Part shown: positions 47,675 to 54,589 of the stretch, piece after piece
Layout of the letters: the number at the start of each line of letters is the position of its first letter
Position numbering within the stretch: the stretch's first letter is position 1
Program-made: the position numbers and the translations under genes
The notes under the pieces: generated by a model
Seen by the model: only the letters and a program-made list of their open reading frames with translations
What the model was told of the DNA's origin: nothing
The model's database searches: none
From: Sulfuritalea sp.
GTDB lineage: Bacteria; Pseudomonadota; Gammaproteobacteria; Burkholderiales; Rhodocyclaceae
Length of the DNA: 64,000 bases
Assembly: GCA_016716965.1 (NCBI GenBank)
Contig: JADJUP010000050.1
Location: 62,001-126,000, forward strand
Direction: 5' to 3'

Positions 47675-47834
47675 TCTTGCCGAGACCGGAGGGCGGCGGG
47701 GATTCGTTCCGCATGAAAAGGAATGGACAGTCGGCCGTTGGCGGGCTATGAATAGAGTGGTAGCATCCCCGTGGCCTGATGGTCGGGCAGGTGGTCCAAG
47801 GAATATTCGCACTACTCTTTCGGCAGAAAACCCA

Positions 47835-48641
47835 ATGAGAATAATTTTCGGCGATTGCCTCAAGGGCATCATCGCAGGCGCCCTGACCATTGTTGTGCAG
47901 GCGCCGGTGGCACAAGCGCAGACCTCGCCGGGTGCTTCATCGACGACCGAGACACGCAGCTTCGAGATGATCCGGCCGAGCGGTGAGTTGGAGTGTCTGG
48001 TCGAACCCTTCATGACTGTCAACGTGGGCAGTCCTGTCGATGGAGTGCTGGAACTGGTGACGGTCAATCGGGGCGACCGCGTACGCAAGGGACAGGTCGT
48101 CGCCAAGTTGCAGGCAGGCGTCGAGGCGGCGGCGGTCAATCTGACCGAAGCGCGTGTCGAATTCGGACGCCGGCGCCTGGCGCGAATTGACAACCTCCTT
48201 GAAAAGCAGTTGATCTCGGTCCAGGAAAGCGATGAACTGGCAACGGAGGTCAAACTGCGCGAGGAAGAGCTGAAGAAGGACCAGGAAGCCCTCAAGTTGC
48301 GGACCATCTTCAGTCCGATCGATGGCGTCGTCGTAGAGCGGAGGCTGGCACCGGGGGAACTGGTGCGCTCGGAGAAATCGGTGGTTTTAAGGCTGGCGCA
48401 GATCAATCCGCTCAACGTGGAGGTCATCGCGCCGGCGCGGTTGTTCGGGTCGGTGCGGGTCGGCATGTCCGGGCACGTCAGCCTGGCGCCGTTCTTCCCC
48501 GGCACCCACCTGGCGAAAGTGGTCGTGGTGGACAAAGTGATCGACGCGGCTAGCGGGACCATGGGCGTGCGCCTGCAACTGCCGAATCCGGACCACAAGA
48601 TTCCGGCCGGCATCAAATGCAGCGTTGTGCTCGGAAAATAG
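47835..48641 (+). CDS. Periplasmic adaptor (membrane fusion protein), HlyD/RND type
   Basis: The protein has 268 residues. I chose ATG 47835 because it begins a clear signal peptide: a basic start, a hydrophobic core I-I-A-G-A-L-T-I-V-V, and a likely cut after A-Q-A (residue 28). An upstream in-frame start (47748) would bury it. A lipoyl/barrel half (V-N-V-G-S-P-V-D-G-V-L near 61-75), a helical hairpin with Q-E-S-D-E-L-A-T, the second lipoyl half (F-S-P-I-D-G-V-V-V-E-R-R-L-A-P-G-E) and a beta-barrel follow. This is the arrangement of adaptors linking an inner-membrane part to a TolC channel. It has no transmembrane helix, so it is soluble or weakly anchored. It is the first gene after the giant gene (160-base gap) and precedes a TolC-type gene, so it is probably part of an export set. 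No canonical RBS is obvious. Confidence 0.85.
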   Translation: MRIIFGDCLKGIIAGALTIVVQAPVAQAQTSPGASSTTETRSFEMIRPSGELECLVEPFMTVNVGSPVDGVLELVTVNRGDRVRKGQVVAKLQAGVEAAAVNLTEARVEFGRRRLARIDNLLEKQLISVQESDELATEVKLREEELKKDQEALKLRTIFSPIDGVVVERRLAPGELVRSEKSVVLRLAQINPLNVEVIAPARLFGSVRVGMSGHVSLAPFFPGTHLAKVVVVDKVIDAASGTMGVRLQLPNPDHKIPAGIKCSVVLGK

Positions 48642-48656
48642 GTGAATCCACGCATC

Positions 48657-48669
48657 TTGTATAATTCAC
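48657..48669 (+). promoter_or_regulatory. Possible promoter -10 (TATAAT) before the TolC-type gene
   Basis: A perfect TATAAT lies at 48660-48665, but I see no convincing -35 at a 16-18 base distance. GTGAAT (48642-48647) and ATTCAC (48664-48669) form an inverted repeat with 16 bases between, overlapping the -10, which could be an operator or a hairpin. The evidence is weak. Confidence 0.3.
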
Positions 48670-48750
48670 ACCTAACGCATTTTTGACGAACCCTGGCGCG
48701 GAAATGCTCGCCGCCAAGGGGGCACATTTGGTTTGACTTTGGATGGAATC

Positions 48751-50112
48751 GTGATCACAAATCGATACCTCACCGCCGGTTTCGGGGATTGGGTGCGCAT
48801 CGCCGCCTGCGTGGGCGTCGTGCTCATGCTGCCCGTGCCGGCGCGTGGCGAAACCCTGCTGGAAGCTTATGCGCTGGCCCGCCAGAACGATCCGAAATTT
48901 CGGGTCGCCCAGGCCGAGAGCCGCGCGAGCAGCATGGCCATCGACCAGGCGCGTGCGGGATTCCTGCCGACGATCAAACTCGACATGGAGGCGACCGAAA
49001 CGCGGCAGCGCGTGTTGAGCAGCCAGAACATCACCTTCAATGCGGGGGTCGCGACCTTCCCGACAAAGAACTACACGCTGTCGGTAAATCAGCCGATCTT
49101 TCGCCTGGATGCCGTAGAGCGTCTGGAGCAGGCCAAGGCGGTGGTAAAGCAGGCCGAGTACACGCTGCTTGCGGCGGAACAGGACATGTTGCTGCGCACT
49201 ACTGCGGCCTATCTCGTGGTACTTGCCGCGGCCGACAATCTGGCGCTTGCCAGTGCAGAACGCGAATCGGTGGGCAAAGTGCTCGAATTGGCGCGCGCCA
49301 AGCTCAAGTCTGGCCTCGGTACCATCACCAACCAGCATGACGCACTGGCGCGATTCTCCGCAGCGCAGGCGCGCGAGATCGAGGCGCGCCACAAACTGCG
49401 CGATGCGCGCCAGGGATTGCGCGAGATTACCGGCCGGCTGATCGAGAACGTGCAGGTTCTGCGCGAAGATTTTCCGCTCGAGACACCCGAGCCGGCGGCC
49501 ATCGAGCCGTGGATCGAGGCGGCTCTGGAGCAGAACCTGCTGTTGCGGGCCCGGCGCGAAGCGGTCCAGGTTGCGCATCAGGAGGTCGAGCGCCAGCGTG
49601 CCGGTCACTTCCCGACCGTCAACCTGCTGGCCAGCCACAACCAGCGCGATGCCGGCAGCACGCTGTTCGGCGGCGGCAGCGACACCGAGACGACCGACGT
49701 GACGGTGCGCCTGACCGTGCCGATCTATGAAGGCGGGCTAACAAGCGCGGTCACGCAGGAAGCGGTGCACCGCTATCAGAAGTCCCAGGAAGAGCTGGAG
49801 CAGGAGCGTCGCGCCATCGAGCGCGTGACGCGTGCGTCTTTTGACGCCACGTTGAGCGGGGTGTCGCTGGTCCAGGCGCTCAAGCAGGGCGTCGTTGCCC
49901 AGCAAAGCGCGCTCGAAGCCAAGGCCGAGGGGCACAAGACCGGCCTGTATGCATTGCTGCCGGTACTCGATGCCGCGCGCGACCTGTACCTTGCCAGGCG
50001 CGATTACGCGCAGTCTCGCTATGACTACCTGTTCAATCGCCTGCGCCTCAAACAGGCCACAGGTTCGCTTTCGGAAGCCGACCTTGTGCAGATCAGTGCG
50101 GCGCTTCATTGA
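48751..50112 (+). CDS. TolC-type outer-membrane efflux/secretion channel
   Basis: 453 residues from GTG 48751 (TTG 48733 is an alternative). GTG is preferred because GGATGGA lies just upstream. A signal peptide is clear: a basic residue, hydrophobic I-A-A-C-V-G-V-V-L-M-L-P-V, and a likely cut in P-A-R-G-E. The mature protein starts E-T-L-L-E-A-Y-A-L-A-R-Q-N-D-P, the usual opening of TolC-family channels, and keeps the repeated half pattern: G-F-L-P-T-I, N-Y-T-L-S-V-N-Q-P-I-F-R in the first half, and G-H-F-P-T-V-N-L, V-R-L-T-V-P-I-Y-E-G-G in the second. Each half ends with long helices. Length is normal for the family. It lies between the MFP-type adaptor and the GAF-HlyD gene, so it is likely the outer-membrane exit of the export set. 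Confidence 0.92.
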   Translation: MITNRYLTAGFGDWVRIAACVGVVLMLPVPARGETLLEAYALARQNDPKFRVAQAESRASSMAIDQARAGFLPTIKLDMEATETRQRVLSSQNITFNAGVATFPTKNYTLSVNQPIFRLDAVERLEQAKAVVKQAEYTLLAAEQDMLLRTTAAYLVVLAAADNLALASAERESVGKVLELARAKLKSGLGTITNQHDALARFSAAQAREIEARHKLRDARQGLREITGRLIENVQVLREDFPLETPEPAAIEPWIEAALEQNLLLRARREAVQVAHQEVERQRAGHFPTVNLLASHNQRDAGSTLFGGGSDTETTDVTVRLTVPIYEGGLTSAVTQEAVHRYQKSQEELEQERRAIERVTRASFDATLSGVSLVQALKQGVVAQQSALEAKAEGHKTGLYALLPVLDAARDLYLARRDYAQSRYDYLFNRLRLKQATGSLSEADLVQISAALH

Positions 50113-50242
50113 GTCACATTGCATGGTCGCGGTCCCATCGGTTCAATGCGCCAGTAGGGTCGGCTTGTCGCCGGGCTTCGAAGTTCATTTGCTTCCGTCG
50201 TCGGGAATGGCCCACATCGATCGCAGGAATTAGGATTCTCGA

Positions 50243-52117
50243 GTGACAACGGACGACGGCATTGCCCTGATTACCGATGCCCGCAGGGCTGCGGGCGACG
50301 GAAACGATGAATCATTCGAATCGACCGCATGGGCTCGGCTTGCCCATGCCGGCGATTCACGCAGCTTTGCCGCGGGCTGGCTCGACATACAGTGTCGCGC
50401 CTTCGAGGGCGTCATCCGGGGTGCCGTCATCTTGCGCACATCCGAGGCGGCGGCTTTCGCGCCGGTTGCGGTCTGGCCCGAGGGAATCGAGGGCAGCCCG
50501 AAGCTCGCGGCGGTGATCGAGCGCGCCCTGCAAGGTCGCCGGGTAGTGGTTGACGGCACCAAGCGCGTCCCGCGTCGCCAGGACCCGATTTTCATTGCGC
50601 ATCCCATACTGGTCGATGACGAGCTCTATGGCGCCGCCGCACTGGAAATCGAGGGCCGCTCGGAGGGGGCGGTGCGCGACCTGGTGCAGCGCCTGGGTTG
50701 GGGCATTGGCTGGCTGGAGGCCCTAGCCCGGCGCAAGACCTTCACCAGCAAGGCGCGGCTGGTGACGGTGCTCGAAATCATCGCCACATCCCTGCAGCAC
50801 GAACGCTTTCAGGCGGCCGCGACGGCGGTGGCGACCGAACTCGCGACCACCTTCGGTTGCGAGCGCGTCAGCCTGGGATTCATGAAGGGGCGCCACATCC
50901 AGGTGCGGGCGCTTTCCCACAGTTCGGCGTTCGGCAAGAAAACCAACCTGGTGCGCGCCATCGAAGGAGCAATGGACGAGGCGGCCGACCAGCTTGCGAC
51001 CGTTGTTTTCCCGTCGCGCAAGGACGGTCCGTTCCAGGTTACCCGCGCCCATGCCGAGTTGCTCCAGCAACATGGCATCGGCGCGGTATGCACCATTCCC
51101 CTGACCGCCGGCGAACTCGTGCTTGGCGCGCTGGTTCTGGAACTGCCGGCCGGCGCCGAGTTCGATGCGCGCACGGTCGAGCTCTGCGAGCATGCCGCCT
51201 TGCTGGTGGGGCCGGTGCTCGACGTCAAGCGAAGGGAAGACCGCTGGCTGGCCGAGAAGGCCCTCGACAGCATGCGCACCCATTGGCGTCACCTGGTTGG
51301 GCCGCGCCATGTCGCGCTCAAGCTGTGGGCGCTGCTCGCTGCGCTGGCGCTCGCGTTCTTCTCCATTGTCGACGGCGATTACATGATCACGGCCGATGCC
51401 AGCCTCGAAGGCAAGGTCCAGCGCGCCGTCACCGCGGCCATGCAGGGCTACATCGTCGAAGCGCGGGCTCGTGCCGGCGACATCGTCCGCGAGGGCGATG
51501 TGCTGGCCGCGATGGATACCCGCGACCTGCGGCTTGAACGCCAGAAAGTACTGAGCCAGGGCGCGCAGCAGGAAAGCGAGCGCCGGCAGGCCATCGCCGA
51601 GGGAAATCGCGCACGTGCGGCGATCCTGGAGGCGCAGAGCGGGCAGGTGCGGGCGCAGCTCACCCTGATCGACGAGCAGATTTCCCGCGCCCAGCTGGTG
51701 GCTCCCTTCGATGCAGTCGTCGTCAAGGGCGACCTCAGCCAATCGCTCGGCGCGGCGGTCGAACGCGGCAACGTGCTGTTCGAACTCGCGCCGCTGGATA
51801 CTTACCGCGTCATCATGAAAGTGGATGAGCGCGACATCACCAGCGTCGCGGTCGGCAAGCCAGGCCGCCTCGCGCTGGCCAGCATGCCCAACGAGGAGTT
51901 CGAGCTGACGATAGAGAAGATCACGCCGGTGTCGGTGGTCGACCAGGGCCGCAATTTCTTCCGTGTCGAAGCCCGGGCGAAGGGCGCCATCGACAAGCTG
52001 CGTCCGGGCATGGAGGGCATCGGCAAGATCCAGGTCGAACGGCGCCGCCTGGTATGGATCTGGACTCACAAGCTGGTGCACTGGATGCGCATGTGGGTCT
52101 GGTCCTGGTGGCCGTAA
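50243..52117 (+). CDS. GAF-domain protein fused to a single TM helix and a HlyD-type adaptor
   Basis: 624 residues; GTG 50243 has AGGA seven bases upstream. Residues about 35-160 and 185-330 look like two GAF-like sensor modules (the second with I-G-A-V-C-T-I-P-L-T-A-G-E-L-V-L-G-A-L). Then come one transmembrane helix (about 357-376), a lipoyl half (G-Y-I-V-E-A-R-A-R-A-G-D-I-V-R-E-G-D), a short coiled hairpin (428-495), the second lipoyl half (V-A-P-F-D-A-V-V-V-K-G-D-L-S-Q), and a beta-barrel. The last 20 residues are unusually Trp-rich (seven Trp). The layout implies cytosolic GAF parts and a periplasmic adaptor, so a cytosolic signal could gate export. Fusions of GAF and HlyD parts are unusual; what the GAF domains bind cannot be read from the sequence. 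The M50 gene starts 13 bases downstream. Confidence 0.85.
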   Translation: MTTDDGIALITDARRAAGDGNDESFESTAWARLAHAGDSRSFAAGWLDIQCRAFEGVIRGAVILRTSEAAAFAPVAVWPEGIEGSPKLAAVIERALQGRRVVVDGTKRVPRRQDPIFIAHPILVDDELYGAAALEIEGRSEGAVRDLVQRLGWGIGWLEALARRKTFTSKARLVTVLEIIATSLQHERFQAAATAVATELATTFGCERVSLGFMKGRHIQVRALSHSSAFGKKTNLVRAIEGAMDEAADQLATVVFPSRKDGPFQVTRAHAELLQQHGIGAVCTIPLTAGELVLGALVLELPAGAEFDARTVELCEHAALLVGPVLDVKRREDRWLAEKALDSMRTHWRHLVGPRHVALKLWALLAALALAFFSIVDGDYMITADASLEGKVQRAVTAAMQGYIVEARARAGDIVREGDVLAAMDTRDLRLERQKVLSQGAQQESERRQAIAEGNRARAAILEAQSGQVRAQLTLIDEQISRAQLVAPFDAVVVKGDLSQSLGAAVERGNVLFELAPLDTYRVIMKVDERDITSVAVGKPGRLALASMPNEEFELTIEKITPVSVVDQGRNFFRVEARAKGAIDKLRPGMEGIGKIQVERRRLVWIWTHKLVHWMRMWVWSWWP

Positions 52118-52130
52118 GGCCGGGAATTTC

Positions 52131-54278
52131 GTGAGCGACACCCTATTCAGTCCCTCCTGGTACCGGGTTGCATCGCTCAAGCCGAGGATCCGCTCGCACG
52201 CCAGAATCCTGCGCCAGTCGTTCCGCGACAAGGTCTGGTTCGTCCTCCAGGATTTCGCCGCCGAACGATCGCACCGCTTTTCGCCGGCGGCGCACCATTT
52301 CATCGGCCTCATGGACGGCGAGAAGACGGTGCAGGAAATCTGGGAAGCGACCAGCGCGCACCTGGGTGACGGTGCGCCTACCCAGGAAGAAGTGATCCGC
52401 CTGCTCGGACAGCTGCACGCCACCGACGTGCTGCTGTGCGACGTGCCCCCCGACAGCATGGAGGTGTTCCGGCGACACGAGAAGCATGAACGCATGCTGT
52501 GGCGCCGCCGCCTGTGGACACCGCTGGCGCTGCGATTCCCATTGCTTGATCCCGACCGGTTCCTGCAGCGCACGCTGCCTTGGGTGCAACCGCTGTTCGG
52601 CTGGTTTGGGATACTCCTCTGGCTCGCGGTGGTGGGAACCGGGGCGGTGCTGGCGGCTTCCCACTGGACCGACCTGACGGAGAATATCGCCGATCGCGTC
52701 CTCGATCCGGGCAATCTCGTGCTGCTCTGGTTCGTGTATCCGGTGGTCAAGGCCCTGCATGAACTGGGGCATGCCTACGCGATCAGGAAATGGGGCGGCG
52801 AGGTGCACGAAATCGGCATCATGCTGCTGGTCTTGTCGCCGGTACCCTACGTCGACGCTTCCGCTTCCTGGGGCTTCAATGACAAGCGCAAGCGCATGGT
52901 GGTCGGCGCGGCGGGTATCGCCGTGGAGCTGTTCCTCGGCTCGCTCGCCTTGTTTACCTGGCTCACGGTCGAACCGGGCGCGGTGCGGGCCATCGCGTAC
53001 AACGTGATGCTGATCAGCGGTGTTTCCACCTTGTTGTTCAACGGCAACCCGCTGCTTCGCTTCGACGGTTACTACGTGCTTGCCGATGCGATCGAAATGC
53101 CCAACCTGGGATCGCGCTCCAACCAGTATCTCGGCTACCTGTTCAAACGTTACGCATTTGGCGTCTCCGACGCCGAGTCGCCGGCACATTCGACCGGTGA
53201 GCGCGTCTGGATGGTCGTGTATGGCATCGCGTCATTCGTGTACCGGATATTCATCTCCTTCATCATCATCACCTTCATTGCCGGAAAATTCTTCTTCATC
53301 GGGGTACTGCTGGCGATCTGGGCCATCGCGACACAGGTGATGATGCCCATCGGCAAAACCCTGTCATTCCTGGTTTCCAATCCTGGCCTGCGGCGCCAGC
53401 GCGGGCGTGCGGTATCGACCAGCATTGCGCTTGCAGCTTTGGTCGCGGTCCTGCTGTTCGTCGCGCCGTTCCCGCACTGGACCCGCACCGAAGGGGTGCT
53501 ATGGGTGCCCGAGGAGGCGCAGGTGCGGGCGGGCACCGAAGGCTTCATCGTCGACCTGCTGGCACCGGCCGATGGCGAGGTCAGTCGCGACCAACCGCTG
53601 GTGCGCGCCGAGGAGCCCTTCCTCGCGGCTCGCGTCGCCATGCTCGAGGCGCAGTTGCAGGAGCTGATCGCCAAGTACGACGCCTCGCTGACGATGGACC
53701 GGGTGCAGGCCGCCATGCTCCGCGAGCAGATCATCGCCGCCGACGCGAACCTGCAGCGCAGCCGCGAACGCGCGGCCGACCTGGTGTTTCGCAGTCCGGC
53801 CAATGGCCGCTTCATCGTGCCGAACGCCGCGGATCTGGCCGGTCGTTTCGTCAGCAAGGGGCAGTTGATCGGCTACGTGGTGGAGCCCCGGGAGCAGACT
53901 GCGCGCGTGGCGCTGTTGCAGGACGACATTGCCATGGTGCTGCAGGAGACCCGGAGCGTCGAAGTAATGCTTGCGGGCTGGGGCGCCAGCCCGATGCCGG
54001 CGCGAATTCGCCGCCAGGTTCCCGGCGCCTCGCAACAGTTGCCGACGGCGGCACTGGGCAGTGCGGGCGGGGGACCGATCACGGTCGATCCGCGTGACGG
54101 CAAGGGCGTCACGGCGCTCAACCAGATTTTCCAGCTCGAACTGACTCTGCCCGGTGAAGTGCGGGCCGAATACCTTGGAGCACGCGTCTACGTCCGGTTC
54201 AACCACGGTTTCGAGCCCGTCGGATTCCAGCTCTATCGTGCCTTCCGGCGACTGCTGTTGAGGCAGTTCAATGTCTAG
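52131..54278 (+). CDS. M50 (site-2-protease-type) membrane metalloprotein fused to a HlyD-like domain
   Basis: 715 residues from GTG 52131, with a GGGA about five bases upstream; a longer frame upstream only reads through the previous gene. Residues 1-130 are soluble and may resemble a small helical regulatory domain. H-E-L-G-H at 210-214 is the zinc motif of M50 peptidases, and N-P-L-L-R-F-D-G at 306-313 supplies the second metal-binding Asp (D312). Hydrophobic segments lie near 156-176, 195-207, 257-280, 290-305, 362-390, 388-405 and 430-447. From about 450 on comes a HlyD-like part: a lipoyl half, a coiled hairpin (to about 570), and a second half with F-R-S-P-A-N-G-R-F. Such M50-HlyD fusions resemble putative peptide zinc metalloproteases. 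Here the protein could cleave or hold the giant cargo or an adaptor; this is inference. It follows the GAF-HlyD gene by 13 bases. Confidence 0.9.
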   Translation: MSDTLFSPSWYRVASLKPRIRSHARILRQSFRDKVWFVLQDFAAERSHRFSPAAHHFIGLMDGEKTVQEIWEATSAHLGDGAPTQEEVIRLLGQLHATDVLLCDVPPDSMEVFRRHEKHERMLWRRRLWTPLALRFPLLDPDRFLQRTLPWVQPLFGWFGILLWLAVVGTGAVLAASHWTDLTENIADRVLDPGNLVLLWFVYPVVKALHELGHAYAIRKWGGEVHEIGIMLLVLSPVPYVDASASWGFNDKRKRMVVGAAGIAVELFLGSLALFTWLTVEPGAVRAIAYNVMLISGVSTLLFNGNPLLRFDGYYVLADAIEMPNLGSRSNQYLGYLFKRYAFGVSDAESPAHSTGERVWMVVYGIASFVYRIFISFIIITFIAGKFFFIGVLLAIWAIATQVMMPIGKTLSFLVSNPGLRRQRGRAVSTSIALAALVAVLLFVAPFPHWTRTEGVLWVPEEAQVRAGTEGFIVDLLAPADGEVSRDQPLVRAEEPFLAARVAMLEAQLQELIAKYDASLTMDRVQAAMLREQIIAADANLQRSRERAADLVFRSPANGRFIVPNAADLAGRFVSKGQLIGYVVEPREQTARVALLQDDIAMVLQETRSVEVMLAGWGASPMPARIRRQVPGASQQLPTAALGSAGGGPITVDPRDGKGVTALNQIFQLELTLPGEVRAEYLGARVYVRFNHGFEPVGFQLYRAFRRLLLRQFNV

Positions 54279-54589
54279 GGTGTGTCCCCATACAGTCGGC
54301 GAGCTGCGTTGCGTCAGGAAGGCGATGGATGCAAGGCGCGGCGTGCCGCCCACAGTCATCTGTGGGCAAGCGACGCACGCCGGCCGACGCACCGGGGGGG
54401 GGCTGGCCGCGTTGGTCGTCAGTTGTTTGGAACGCACGGCGCTCCCGCCCTGCCTGAGCGTCGCCTAATGGGCACACCACGCTGCTGCGTCCCGGGATCG
54501 CACTCGGGCCGTATCCGCAACGGGAGGATCTGCGTGAAGGCTGGCTGGATCGCGCCGCCGCCAGTCTTGGGGGATTCATCCGGCAGCGA
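54279..54589 (+). other. Region between the M50 and SecA-like genes: REP-like hairpin and possible N-terminus of the SecA-like protein
   Basis: No separate gene is convincing in these 311 bases. The left part (54280-54460) looks like an intergenic repeat: a perfect 8-base stem GCCCACAG/CTGTGGGC with a TCAT loop (54348-54367), enclosed by GGCGTGC/GCACGCC (54340-54346, 54375-54381), and a run of nine G at 54394-54402. The right part reads well in the secA-like frame from about 54460 to 54589 (L-G-P-Y-P-Q-R-E-D-L-R-E-G-W-L-D-R) with no ATG, so the real start may lie here. ATG 54468 is in a different frame. Confidence 0.5.

Noticed and set aside
10431..47060. Classical type I secretion (ABC exporter) for the RTX protein
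   Set aside because: No ABC ATPase is in the window and the C-terminus does not resemble a type I secretion tail. An exporter elsewhere in the genome cannot be excluded.
47748..47834. Upstream in-frame ATG 47748 for the adaptor gene
   Set aside because: It adds 29 residues in front of a clear signal peptide at 47835, with no ribosome site.
51963..52130. Upstream part of the M50 open frame
   Set aside because: It overlaps the end of the GAF-HlyD gene in another frame and has no family resemblance; GTG 52131 gives the normal start.
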